This document shows, piece after piece, positions 51,559-60,326 of a DNA stretch of 64,000 bases. The DNA lies in the NCBI RefSeq assembly GCF_025465275.1, contig NZ_JAODNK010000193.1:61570-125569 (forward strand), in the 5' to 3' direction. Made by a program: the position numbers and the translations under genes. The notes beneath the pieces were generated by a model, which searched no databases, was not told where the DNA came from, and saw only the letters and a program-made list of their open reading frames with translations. The stretch comes from Nocardia sp. GTDB lineage: Bacteria; Actinomycetota; Actinomycetes; Mycobacteriales; Mycobacteriaceae. The first letter of the stretch is position 1; each line of letters starts with the position of its first letter.

Positions 51559-53108
51559 GAGTTCGAAACCCCCTGGTCGAGAAGATGATTGATGGCGCCG
51601 GACCGAATCAGTTCGGTCACGGCAGCGATATCGGGCGCCAGATGCCGATCCGGTCCCGGACCGGGCACACGCTCGCGCACCAGATCCCGGGCCGCACCGG
51701 TGACGGGTGCGGGCCGCAACGGCGCACGGAAGTCCAGAGCCCTTGCAGCGGTGAGTAATTCGATGGCCAGCACGGTGGTCAGCCCGTCCACGGCGCGGCG
51801 CAGTTTGCGCGCGGCCGCCCAGCCCATCGACACGTGGTCCTCCTGCATGGCGCTGGACGGAATGGAATCCACCGAGGCCGGGGCGGCGCAGCGCTTCAGC
51901 TCCGACACCACGCCCGCCTGGGTGTACTGGGCGATCATGTAGCCGGAGTCCACGCCCGGATCGGCGGCCAGGAAGGCGGGCAGGCCGTGCGAGCGGTTTA
52001 CATCCAGCATGCGGTCGGTGCGCCGCTCGGCAATGCTCGCCACATCCGCGACGGCAATGGCCAGGAAGTCCAGCACATAGCCGACGGGCGCACCGTGGAA
52101 ATTGCCGTTGGATTCCACCCTGCCGTCGGCCAGCACCACGGGATTGTCTATGGCCGAAGACAATTCGCGCTCGGCCACGGTCTCGGCGTGGGCCAGGGTG
52201 TCGCGGGCGGCGCCGTGCACCTGCGGGGCGCAGCGCAATGAATACGCATCCTGTACCCGCGGGCAGTCGTCCCCGCGGTGACTGGCCATGATCTCCGAAC
52301 CGGCCAGCGCCGCACGCATATTGGCCGCCGCGGTGGCCTGGCCAGGATGCGGGCGCAGCTGTTGCAGATCGGCCGCGAACACCCGATCGGTGCCCAGTTG
52401 CGCTTCCACGCTCATGGCGGCGGTCAGATCCGCGAAATCGAACAGCCGATGCAGATCGGCAATCGCCAGCGCCAGCATGCCGAGCATGCCGTCGGTGCCG
52501 TTGGTGAGCGCCAGGCCCTCCTTCTCGGCCAGGGTGATCGGGGTCAGCCCGCAATCGGTGAGCGCCTGGGCGATCGGGTACTCCCCCTCGGGGCCGAGCA
52601 CCGACCCCTCGCCCATGAGCGCCAGCGCCACGGCGGCCAGCGGGGCCAGATCGCCCGAGCAGCCAAGCGAACCGTATTCGGGCACAACGGGAATCAGCCC
52701 GCTATCCAGCAGTCCCGCCAGCGCCTGCGCCGTCCCCGGCCGCACCCCGGTGTGACCGGACATGAGGGTGCGCAGCCGCAGCAGCATCATGGCCCGCACC
52801 ACCTCGGCCTCCACCGGCGTGCCCGCCCCGGCCGCATGCGAGCGGATGAGCGAGCGCTGCAGATCGGTGCGGCGCTCGGGCGGAATGTGGCGCAGGGCGA
52901 GCGCGCCGAATCCGGTCGAGACGCCGTAAACGGGTCGCTCGCTGTGTGCCAGCTCGTCGATGTGACGACGCACCTGAGCCAGCCGGGCCAGGGCGGCCGG
53001 GGCGAGTTCCACCGCGGCGCCGTGCCGCGCCACCGCGACCACTTCGGACAGAGTCAGCGGGTCCGCACCCACCAGTACCCGCTGGGTTCCGATTGTCATG
53101 AGCACCAT
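51555..53108 (-). CDS. hutH: Histidine ammonia-lyase
   Basis: 517 residues from ATG 53108 (GAGG seven bases upstream; ATG 53099 would shorten it by three residues). YGVSTGFGAL is the catalytic tyrosine loop. The MIO cofactor triad reads C150-S151-G152 in GSLGCSGDLAPLA, that is CSG in place of the common ASG. NGTDGMLGMLAL and SNGNFHGAPVGY complete the active site. It deaminates histidine to urocanate. First gene of the hut operon, divergent from an IclR regulator across 65 bases. Confidence 0.95.
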   Translation of the reverse strand: MVLMTIGTQRVLVGADPLTLSEVVAVARHGAAVELAPAALARLAQVRRHIDELAHSERPVYGVSTGFGALALRHIPPERRTDLQRSLIRSHAAGAGTPVEAEVVRAMMLLRLRTLMSGHTGVRPGTAQALAGLLDSGLIPVVPEYGSLGCSGDLAPLAAVALALMGEGSVLGPEGEYPIAQALTDCGLTPITLAEKEGLALTNGTDGMLGMLALAIADLHRLFDFADLTAAMSVEAQLGTDRVFAADLQQLRPHPGQATAAANMRAALAGSEIMASHRGDDCPRVQDAYSLRCAPQVHGAARDTLAHAETVAERELSSAIDNPVVLADGRVESNGNFHGAPVGYVLDFLAIAVADVASIAERRTDRMLDVNRSHGLPAFLAADPGVDSGYMIAQYTQAGVVSELKRCAAPASVDSIPSSAMQEDHVSMGWAAARKLRRAVDGLTTVLAIELLTAARALDFRAPLRPAPVTGAARDLVRERVPGPGPDRHLAPDIAAVTELIRSGAINHLLDQGVSNS

Positions 53109-53154
53109 TCCATCGCCTCGGACGGCAAGGATCGAGCACCCACGACGGGGATTC

Positions 53155-53170
53155 GTCTGGTATTTCAGAC
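53155..53170. promoter_or_regulatory. Candidate hut operator
   Basis: GTCTGGTATTTCAGAC has 5-base complementary ends and lies between hutH and the divergent IclR gene, ending 3 bases before the IclR ATG. Confidence 0.5.
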
Positions 53171-53173
53171 AAT

Positions 53174-53986
53174 ATGAGCGGTGATATTCCGGCCCTGCGG
53201 CGCGGCCTGCGGATCCTGGACCTGCTGGCCCAGCGGACGGGCCCGGTGCCCGCCGCGGCCATCGCCCGGGAGCTGGGCATTCCGCGGTCGTCGACATATC
53301 AGCTGCTCAACGAGTTACAGGCAGCCGGATACGTGGCCTATCTGGCGGCCGAACGGCGCTACGGCCTGGGGGTGGCGGCCTTCGAATTAGGTTCGGCGTA
53401 TCTGCGCCACGATCCGCTCGAGCGGGTGGCCGCGCCGTTGCTGCGCACCCTGGTCGACGCGGTCGGCTGGACCGGGCACCTCGGGATTCTGCACGGCAAT
53501 GAATCGCTGTACCTGATCGAGCAGCGCCCGGCCCGGCCGCAGACGCTCATCACCGATGTCGGGGTACGGCTGCCCGCGCACCTGACCGCGACGGGCCGGG
53601 CCATGCTGCGTCATCTCGCGCCGGCGCACGTGCGGGCCTTGTTCCCGGGCCCGGCCGCGTTCCCGATGCGCACGCGGCGCGGCCCTCGCGATCTGCGCGC
53701 GCTGCGCCTTACCCTCCGGACCGAGACGGCGCGCGGCTGGTCGGTCGAGGACGGTTATGTCACCGCAGGTTTCGCGACCGTCGCGGAGGCGGTGTTCGAT
53801 CACGGCGGGCGCCCGATCGCCGCGCTGAGCATTACGCTGCGCCATCACTGTCCGGACGAATCGGACGAATCTGTCGAATGTGGCGAGACCTGGCCCGAAT
53901 TGGCCGCCGCGGTACGGGCGACCGCGGCGGCGCTGACCGCCAGCATCGGCGGCCGCCCACCGCCACCGACCGGTCCGCTTGGATAG
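53174..53986 (+). CDS. IclR-family regulator, probable hut repressor
   Basis: 270 residues from ATG 53174. No ribosome site precedes it, so the mRNA may be leaderless. HTH at about residues 8-55 (AIARELGIPRSSTYQLLNELQAAGY) and effector domain with LTATGRAMLRHLAP and GWSVEDGYVTAGFATVAEAV. Divergent placement from hutH argues that it controls histidine use, presumably sensing urocanate. A proline-rich tail follows the last helix. Confidence 0.88.
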   Translation: MSGDIPALRRGLRILDLLAQRTGPVPAAAIARELGIPRSSTYQLLNELQAAGYVAYLAAERRYGLGVAAFELGSAYLRHDPLERVAAPLLRTLVDAVGWTGHLGILHGNESLYLIEQRPARPQTLITDVGVRLPAHLTATGRAMLRHLAPAHVRALFPGPAAFPMRTRRGPRDLRALRLTLRTETARGWSVEDGYVTAGFATVAEAVFDHGGRPIAALSITLRHHCPDESDESVECGETWPELAAAVRATAAALTASIGGRPPPPTGPLG

Positions 53987-54032
53987 GACGAGTTCGGGCA
54001 CGACGCGGCAGCTGCCGGGCCGACCGATGGTC

Positions 54033-54470
54033 ATAGCCTGACGACCTCGCGTGCGAGGTCGTCGAGCCCGAGGGAGCCCTGCGACAGGGCCGCCATGTGC
54101 CAGCTTTTCAGATCGAATGCATCACCATGCCTTTGCGAGCATTCTCGCGGCCATTCAGCCAGACCCGTTCGCCGAGTTTGTAACAGATGGCTTGCCCCGG
54201 GAGGCTGAGGTAACGGACCATCTCACTGTCGAGCTGATCGGCGGGCAATCCGCAGTAGCAGCCGTAGAATTCGCGGGCACTGTGCGGTGTCACCTGCTCG
54301 CCGGCCGCGAAGGGCGATTCGGCGGGGAACTTCTTACCGACGTGCATCCCGATGTCGATGATCACGCGCTGGATGCGCTGCATCTGGGCGTTGAGGAAAC
54401 CGAGCTGAGTGGGCGGATCGGAGACGTAGCCGAGCTCGTTCATGAGGTGTTCGGCGTAGGTCGATGTTAC
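54033..54470 (-). pseudogene. C-terminal remnant of a DUF885 protein
   Basis: YAEHLMNELGYVSDP, then a stretch through PGQAICYKLGERVWLNGRE, match the C-terminal third of DUF885 (a metallopeptidase-like family of over 500 residues). Near 54115-54130 the frame shifts by one and continues as DLKSWHMAALSQGSLGLDDL to a normal stop at 54033. The N-terminal two thirds are missing. The short gap 53987-54032 shows nothing else. Confidence 0.75.
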
Positions 54471-54583
54471 GTATGGCGGGCGGAGCCGACAATCATGAGG
54501 GCTAATATCTCGTTAATCTGTAGTTGATCGATTTGCCCGCCATTCCCGCAGCACGATTCCGATGTCGCGAAAGGGCTACGACA

Positions 54584-56890
54584 ATGACCGAATCCCCCGA
54601 GGACAACACGCCCGCAGGCGGGCGCGGACCCACCGGAGGGACCCCGTCGCACAAGCCGTACAAGCATCCGACGGCAGGATGGGGCGCCGCGGTGTCGGTG
54701 GGCAAGGTCCTGCTGAAGGCGGATGAACCGATCAACTCCGCACGCCTGATGACCACGATGAACCATGAGGGCAAGGGATTCGACTGCCCGGGCTGCGCGT
54801 GGCCCGATGATCAGCACGGCTTGCATCTGGACCTGTGCGAGAACGGCATCAAACACGCCACCTGGGAGATGACGCCCAAACGGGTCGGGCCGGAATTCTT
54901 CGCCGAGCACACCGTCACGGAACTGAGCGCATGGAACGACCATGATCTCGAGGACCAGGGCCGGCTCACCGAGCCGATGTCCTACGATCCCGGCACCGAT
55001 CGCTATGTTCCGGTGTCCTGGTCGGAGGCTTTCGAATTGTTCGGCGGCAGTCTTCGCGAGCTGGACTCACCGCATCGTGCGCTGTTCTACACCTCCGGGC
55101 GGCTGTCGAACGAGGCGACGTTCCTGTACCAGCTCTTCGTGCGCGAGTTCGGCACCAATAACCTGCCCGACTGCTCCAATATGTGCCACGAGGCGAGCGG
55201 ACGGGCGTTGACCGCCGCGGTGGGCACCGGTAAAGGCACCGTCGATCTCAACGACATCGACCAAGCCGACACGATTTTCGTGATGGGAGTCAATGCGGCC
55301 TCCAATGTGCCGCGCATGCTCACCGCACTGGCCGACGCCTACAGCCGCGGCGCACGTGTCATACACGTCAATCCGCTCATCGAGGCCGCATCGGGGCGCA
55401 CCATCGTGCCGCACGAGTTCCGTGCCATGGCAACCTTTCACGCCACCCCGACCGGAACCATGAACCTGCAGCCGCGCATCGGCGGCGACCTCGCGCTGCT
55501 GCGCGGTATCGCGAAATCGGTACTGGAGCGCGCGGACGGCGGGGCGCAGGTACTCGACGAGGAGTTCCTGTCACGGTTCACAACCGGCTTCGAGGACTAT
55601 CGGGCGCTGTGCGCGCAGACATCCTGGTCGGACCTGGAGACAGCATCGGGGCTGAGTAGTGCCGAAATCCATTCGGCGGCAAACATTTACGCAGACGCCA
55701 CCCGCACCGTTATCATGTGGTGTCTGGGCATCACGCAGCAGGAGCACGGCGTCGACACGGTGCGTGAAATCGTCAATCTGCTACTCCTGCGCGGCAATAT
55801 CGGCCGGGAGGGCACCGGGCTCTGCCCCATCCGCGGGCACAGCAATGTGCAGGGCAACCGCACCTGCGGAATCGACCACCGCCCCGGCGCGGAATTCCTC
55901 GACCGACTGGCCGCCGCCTGCGATATCGACCCGCCGCGCGAACCGGGGCTGGACACCGTGCGCGGACTGGAGGCGATGGACCGTGGCGAGATAGCCGTAT
56001 TCCTCGGCATGGGCGGCAATTTCGCGCTCGCGGCACCCGATACCGACTTCACCGCCCAGGCGCTGGGCAAATGTGCACTCACCGTGCATGTTTCGACCAA
56101 GTTGAACCGATCCCACCTGGTGCACGGACAACGCGCACTCATCCTGCCGTGCCTGGGACGTACCGAACGGGATACGCAGGAATCCGGCGAACAGTCTGTG
56201 TCGGTGGAGGATTCGATGAGCATGGTGCACCTCTCGCGCGGCATGAAGCCGCCCGCGGCGCCCAGCCTGCTCTCCGAACCCGCCATTATCGCCGGCCTGG
56301 CCCGCGCCACCCTGCCCGACAGCACCACACCGTGGGAGCACTACATCGGCGACTACGACCGAATTCGGGACACTATGCAGCGCGCACTCGACGGATTCGA
56401 GGACTTCAACCGCAGGGTCCGTGGCCCGAACGGCTTCCGCCTGCGCCAACCCGCCCGCGAACGCATCTTCCTCACCCCCTCCGGCCGAGCCGAATTCTCC
56501 CTCGCCCCACTCCCCGTATCCCGCACCGGCGAAGGCCTGCTGACCCTCGCGACCGTCCGCTCGCACGACCAGTGGAACACCACCATCTACTCCGCCAACG
56601 ACCGCTACCGCGGCGTCCACAACCTCCGCACCCTGATCTTCCTCAACCCCGAGGACATGCGCGAACGCGGACTCTCCGACATGGACCTGGTGGACATCAC
56701 CAGCATCGCCAAGGATGGCAGCGAACGCACTGTCAACCGATACCGCGCCATCCCCTACGACCTCCCCCGCGGCAACGCCGTCGGCTACATGCCCGAACTC
56801 AACGTGCTCTGCGCCATCGGCGACTTCAGCCCCCAAAGCGATCAGCCCCTCATGAAGCACCTGACCGTCTCGGTGCGCCGATCCGGATAG
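54584..56890 (+). CDS. FdhF/YdeP-family molybdopterin oxidoreductase
   Basis: 768 residues from ATG 54584 (AAAGGG upstream). The N-terminal part has KGFDCPGCAWPD but not the four-cysteine [4Fe-4S] motif of formate dehydrogenases. Molybdopterin contacts include LFYTSGRLSNEATFLYQLF, NNLPDCSNMCHEASG and GRTERDTQESGEQSVSVEDS, followed by a C-terminal dinucleotide-binding domain with the NDRYRGVHNLR segment. This is the YdeP branch, linked to acid resistance in E. coli. It is cytosolic, with no Tat signal, and the substrate is unknown. It stands alone between relics. Confidence 0.88.
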   Translation: MTESPEDNTPAGGRGPTGGTPSHKPYKHPTAGWGAAVSVGKVLLKADEPINSARLMTTMNHEGKGFDCPGCAWPDDQHGLHLDLCENGIKHATWEMTPKRVGPEFFAEHTVTELSAWNDHDLEDQGRLTEPMSYDPGTDRYVPVSWSEAFELFGGSLRELDSPHRALFYTSGRLSNEATFLYQLFVREFGTNNLPDCSNMCHEASGRALTAAVGTGKGTVDLNDIDQADTIFVMGVNAASNVPRMLTALADAYSRGARVIHVNPLIEAASGRTIVPHEFRAMATFHATPTGTMNLQPRIGGDLALLRGIAKSVLERADGGAQVLDEEFLSRFTTGFEDYRALCAQTSWSDLETASGLSSAEIHSAANIYADATRTVIMWCLGITQQEHGVDTVREIVNLLLLRGNIGREGTGLCPIRGHSNVQGNRTCGIDHRPGAEFLDRLAAACDIDPPREPGLDTVRGLEAMDRGEIAVFLGMGGNFALAAPDTDFTAQALGKCALTVHVSTKLNRSHLVHGQRALILPCLGRTERDTQESGEQSVSVEDSMSMVHLSRGMKPPAAPSLLSEPAIIAGLARATLPDSTTPWEHYIGDYDRIRDTMQRALDGFEDFNRRVRGPNGFRLRQPARERIFLTPSGRAEFSLAPLPVSRTGEGLLTLATVRSHDQWNTTIYSANDRYRGVHNLRTLIFLNPEDMRERGLSDMDLVDITSIAKDGSERTVNRYRAIPYDLPRGNAVGYMPELNVLCAIGDFSPQSDQPLMKHLTVSVRRSG

Positions 56891-56962
56891 GGAGACCGTG
56901 CGTAAACGCGGGCATGGACCGGGGCCTCGCGGGACGAAGACAACGCGCGCAAACCCCAGCCC

Positions 56963-57352
56963 TCACCAGACCTGGATGGTCCCCCAACAACCCTTGCCTG
57001 CACTTCCCGAAACCCAGGGTGTCTCGAGTTCGAAGGGAATCGGACCCGGCGGCTGCGGGCCGACCTCGACCCGGGAGTGCGGGTTGAAGTACGCGCTCGG
57101 CAGGATCACCCGGATGTTCAGTGCGGGAATCCGGAACTGGGACGTATCGGTGAACTGGAAGCTGGTGTCGATATCAATATTGAACGGGGTATTCGCCGGC
57201 ACGCCGACCTCGGTCGTCGAACAGTAGCCGTTGTGGAAACCGAGCTGCACGGTCGGCGGCGGATCCGCGACCGCAGACGGCGCACCGATCACCAGCACTG
57301 CAAGAACGGTCGCCGACATGGCTCCGAGCACACCGCTGTGAATGCCCCGCAT
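56963..57352 (-). CDS. Small secreted protein of unknown family
   Basis: 129 residues with AGAGGG before the ATG. A Sec signal (residues 1-29, hydrophobic core VLAVLVIGAPSAVA, cleavage likely after AVA-D) is followed by a mature domain of about 100 residues with two cysteines (NGYCSTTEV and KGCWGTIQVW) that could form a disulfide. The sequence is beta-rich with VPANTPFNIDI. I do not recognise the family; a small beta-sandwich is the best structural guess. A 59-base relic of its coding region lies at 14210-14268, so the family has had more than one copy here. Confidence 0.75.
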   Translation of the reverse strand: MRGIHSGVLGAMSATVLAVLVIGAPSAVADPPPTVQLGFHNGYCSTTEVGVPANTPFNIDIDTSFQFTDTSQFRIPALNIRVILPSAYFNPHSRVEVGPQPPGPIPFELETPWVSGSAGKGCWGTIQVW

Positions 57353-57454
57353 TGTCGATCCCTCTCGTTCCTGACCGATAGGACCCTGGAAGCGAGAATA
57401 CGCCGCAACCTCACGATCGAATGCGAACCGGGAATACGACCGACCCGGCGGGCA

Positions 57455-57600
57455 TTACATCAACTCCTCGATCAAGCCGAGCACCTCGGCCTTGCTGTAC
57501 CCGTTGGCGTGTGCGGTCTCAATCAGTTGGCGCGTGGCCTGCTCCACGGGCGCCGACGTCGGCGCGGTGGCAGTGACCCGCACGCCCTGCCGCGCTCGAT
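57455..57600 (-). pseudogene. C-terminal remnant of a GntR (YtrA-like) regulator
   Basis: A strongly G/C-biased frame ends VEQATRQLIETAHANGYSKA followed by EVLGLIEELM, resembling the tail of short YtrA-type GntR regulators. Upstream the frame breaks near 57605, and ALHIDER in another frame may be its continuation. No HTH remains. Confidence 0.4.
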
Positions 57601-57934
57601 CTACTACCGCTCGTCGATGTGCAGCGCCGGGATTGGAACTCGGCCCGCAAGTGCGTCGAGGTCATCTGCCTAGCAGCGAAAGTGCACGGCGCACCCGCAA
57701 ATCTGGCACTCCGACTCGACCGCCACCTGCGGCATCTCGCCCAGCGCGGCCGCATCGAGCACACACGACTACCCTCCCCCACGGACCCCTTCCACGACCC
57801 ACGTTTCCTCCCACATGCGGCACCCTCCCGCACCTAGGTCGCGCCTGTAAGTCGTTGCGCCAGAGTTGATTTGTGTTACCCGGACCATTCAGATCGGCCG
57901 CAACCACCGGACCGGGCCGGACGACCATCGGCAC
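57601..57934. other. Decayed intergenic stretch, no supported gene
   Basis: A plus-strand open frame of about 80 codons (57582-57837) has moderate third-position GC but no start signal and no recognisable domain. I regard the stretch as debris. Confidence 0.4.
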
Positions 57935-58014
57935 TCCCCCGGCCGCCGCAAAACAACCCACACGGCCCGACCCCGCGTGCCCCGCAAAATCGAACAGCGA
58001 CTCACCTCAACGAC
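57935..58014 (-). repeat. 80-base segment repeated at 14913-14992 (copy B)
   Basis: Reads VEVSRCSILRGTRGRAVWVV on the minus strand. Compared with copy A the second arginine of the Tat-like pair is Cys here. Identity is highest over the central 30 bases. Confidence 0.55.
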
Positions 58015-58053
58015 GGTCGAAACTGATCCAGGCATCCGGCGACGGCGGGCGTG

Positions 58054-58134
58054 TCAGTGCAACGGTCCGCTGCTTCCGGCGGACCCCAGGTCCAACTGGT
58101 TGAGGAGATTCTGAATAACAATCCACGGGTTCAT
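58054..58134 (-). CDS. Candidate 26-residue small ORF
   Basis: GAAGGA lies 7 bases before ATG 58134, and 26 codons begin NPWIVIQNLLNQLDLGS. It is divergent from the Lcp gene. The good ribosome site is the only support; it may also be the tail of a lost gene. Confidence 0.3.
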   Translation of the reverse strand: MNPWIVIQNLLNQLDLGSAGSSGPLH

Positions 58135-58211
58135 TTGCTGGTCCTTCGTCTTGGTGGTCGGCGAAAGTCCTCGCCGGCCGGTTGTGATGGCAGTCACGGT
58201 GTGATGTCATA

Positions 58212-58240
58212 AAGATACTCAGATACATACAGAGTGTCTT
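58212..58240. promoter_or_regulatory. Candidate TetR operator at the lcp promoter
   Basis: AAGATACTC (58212-58220) and GAGTGTCTT (58232-58240) are complementary at 8 of 9 positions across an 11-base spacer, 32 bases before the lcp start. AAGATACTCAGATACAT matches, at 14 of 17 positions, the reverse complement of 59606-59622 in front of the TetR gene. Confidence 0.6.
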
Positions 58241-58271
58241 TGTAACAGGCTCGATGAAGAGGGACCGTAGC

Positions 58272-59495
58272 ATGGATGCACATCGGCTCAGTAGACGTGA
58301 CGCATTGAGGACAGGTGGAGGGCTTTTGGGCGCGGTCGGTGCACTGGCACTGGGTGCGCGAACTGCGAGGGCAGAGCCCTGGTCCTGGTCGCCGAACGAT
58401 TCGGTGGTCGGCAGCGGCGGCGGGGCCGATCCGTTGACGGTGTACGACCCCGAAGCGGACTCGGTTTTGGCGGATGTGATCGACCATGCCGATGTGCCCG
58501 AGGTGAACAGACTGCTGGCGACCTGGACCCGCAACGGTCAGCCCTTACCGGCCGGCCTGCCGAAGGGCTTGGCCGACTTCATCGAATCCGCCCGTCAGCT
58601 GCCGTCGTGGACCGACCCGGGCAAGCTGGCGAGCTCGTTCGAGTTCACCAAGAAGCGCGGCCTCTACCTGGGTGTTCTCTACGCCTTCGCCAGCGGGATG
58701 ATGTCCACGGCTATTCCCCACGAAGCGCTAGCGGTGTACTACTCGCGGGGTGGGTCGCATTTGAAGGAACGTATCGCGAAGACTGCGAAATTCGGGTACG
58801 ACATCGGCACGGTCAACGCCTACGGAGATGACGGCGAGATGGTCGTGACCTGCGTGAAGACCAGGATTATCCATGCGTCCGTGCGGCATATCCTGCCGCA
58901 GTCACCGCATTGGCCGTCGGGCATCACTCCGATCAGCCAGGACGACCTGATGGTCACCTGGCACAGCTTGGCGACCACCATCATGCGGACACTCAACGCG
59001 TGGAAAGTGCCCATCCCGGCCGCCGAATCCGATGGTTACCTGCACAGCTGGCAACTGGCCGGTCACCTGCTCGGCATCCGTGACGAATACATCCCGGCGA
59101 CGTGGGATCAGGCCGACGCGCAGGCCGCACAGGTGCTCGACCCGATCCTGGCACCGACCGCCGAGGGTAACGACCTGGCCAACCAGCTGCTCAACCTCGG
59201 CGCCGACCTCGATCTGACTCTGCTCAGCCGGCCCATCCTGGGCGCGTTCACCCGATTTGTCATGGGAGACAAGGTCGCTGACTGGCTCACCATTCCCCGA
59301 GAGCCGGTATGGAGCCCGCTGCTCGAAATCGCGTGGGGCCCGTTCGTCGCCGTCCGGGAAGGCGTGTTGTCGGTGGCTCCGGTCGTGGACGCGCCCTATT
59401 GGATGTTCGACGAGTTCCTGCGCCAGTTCGCGCTCTGGTACGTGGCCGAGCTTCGCATGCCGCTCAGTATCGAAATCCCTTTGACCAACCGCTGA
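58272..59495 (+). CDS. lcp: Latex clearing protein (Lcp), rubber oxygenase, DUF2236
   Basis: 407 residues from ATG 58272 (AGAGGGA upstream; ATG 58254 would add six residues). A Tat signal LSRRDALRTGGGLLGAVGAL precedes the mature domain. The DUF2236 core holds R167-x2-K170-T171 and R198-x2-H201-x3-R205, the same spacing as R164/K167/T168 and R195/H198/R202 described for Streptomyces Lcp K30, where H198 is the proximal haem ligand. Lcp is a secreted b-type haem dioxygenase that cleaves cis-1,4-polyisoprene to oligo-isoprenoid aldehydes and ketones. The TetR gene that follows resembles the LcpR arrangement of Gordonia. Confidence 0.85.
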   Translation: MDAHRLSRRDALRTGGGLLGAVGALALGARTARAEPWSWSPNDSVVGSGGGADPLTVYDPEADSVLADVIDHADVPEVNRLLATWTRNGQPLPAGLPKGLADFIESARQLPSWTDPGKLASSFEFTKKRGLYLGVLYAFASGMMSTAIPHEALAVYYSRGGSHLKERIAKTAKFGYDIGTVNAYGDDGEMVVTCVKTRIIHASVRHILPQSPHWPSGITPISQDDLMVTWHSLATTIMRTLNAWKVPIPAAESDGYLHSWQLAGHLLGIRDEYIPATWDQADAQAAQVLDPILAPTAEGNDLANQLLNLGADLDLTLLSRPILGAFTRFVMGDKVADWLTIPREPVWSPLLEIAWGPFVAVREGVLSVAPVVDAPYWMFDEFLRQFALWYVAELRMPLSIEIPLTNR

Positions 59496-59605
59496 TTCAC
59501 GTCTGCGGTAGGCCTGCGCGCGGCGGGTGCGAGGAACAGTGTTGCGCTGCCCTTCGCCCGCCACGCCGCTGCGCTCGCCGCCGAGGTCATACGATGGAAC
59601 AGCCG

Positions 59606-59622
59606 ATGTACCTACGTATCTT
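59606..59622. promoter_or_regulatory. Motif shared with the lcp promoter, before TetR
   Basis: ATGTACCTACGTATCTT, in reverse orientation to the lcp site, ends 14 bases before the TetR start, next to its ribosome site. Suggests autoregulation. Confidence 0.5.
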
Positions 59623-59636
59623 CGAGGAAGGCACCC

Positions 59637-60326
59637 GTGGAATCCGCGCTACCCGCTGGTACTCCCCCAGCCGGTAAATCCCTGCTCGAACGCGCCTACC
59701 TCGAGGCCATCGAACAGGCCGACAACACCGACGGGATTCGCGCACGCATCCTCGACGCGGCCAACCAGCAATTTCAACGATGGGGTATCCAGCGCTCGAC
59801 CATGGAGGATGTAGCTAAGCAGGCGGGCGTCTCACGCATCACCGTCTACCGCCGGTTCGCCACCAAGGACGAGCTGGTCGAGCAGGTTGTCCTGCGTGAA
59901 TTCCGCCGCTACTTCGACAAGTTCCTCGTCGATATCACCGTGGCCGCAACCCCGGGTGATCGCGTAGTACTCGGCTTCGTGAGCTCCCTGCGCGCACTAC
60001 GCGGCAATCCACTGATCGGCTCCCTGATCACCGAGGAACCCGACCATTTTGTCAGTACGCTCATCGGCGACGGCGGGCGAGCGGTAGCCATGGTCAGCGA
60101 ATTCGTCGCCCACCAGCTCCGCCAGGAGCAGCGCGCCGGCACCATCTCCCCAGACCTGCGCACCGAACTGGTCGCCGAGTTGATGGTCCGAATCTGTGCC
60201 TCGTTCCTGGCGATCCCGAGCCAGGTCGTCGATCTCGACGACGACGAGCAGCTGGCCGCGATCGCCCGCCAATTCCTCGTCCCGATGCTCGAGCCACCGA
60301 CCGCACGCACTCATGACCTATCGTAA
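59637..60326 (+). CDS. TetR/AcrR regulator, probable LcpR
   Basis: 229 residues from GTG 59637, six bases after GAGGAAGG. After a 35-residue N-terminal extension comes a clear HTH (RSTMEDVAKQAGVSRITVYRRF) and a helical ligand domain (LITEEPDHFVSTLIGDGG). It is transcribed in the same direction as lcp, 141 bases downstream. The shared DNA motif in both upstream regions supports control of lcp and itself, with a rubber degradation product as the likely inducer. Confidence 0.87.
   Translation: MESALPAGTPPAGKSLLERAYLEAIEQADNTDGIRARILDAANQQFQRWGIQRSTMEDVAKQAGVSRITVYRRFATKDELVEQVVLREFRRYFDKFLVDITVAATPGDRVVLGFVSSLRALRGNPLIGSLITEEPDHFVSTLIGDGGRAVAMVSEFVAHQLRQEQRAGTISPDLRTELVAELMVRICASFLAIPSQVVDLDDDEQLAAIARQFLVPMLEPPTARTHDLS

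Noticed and set aside
48583..51588. A 1001-codon open frame on the plus strand
   Set aside because: It is fully antisense to hutU, the M20 gene and hutF, which have clear domains and codon bias; long antisense frames are expected in high-GC DNA.
57582..57837. Plus-strand frame with moderate codon bias
   Set aside because: No start signal, no domain, and it overlaps a better-supported GntR remnant at one end.
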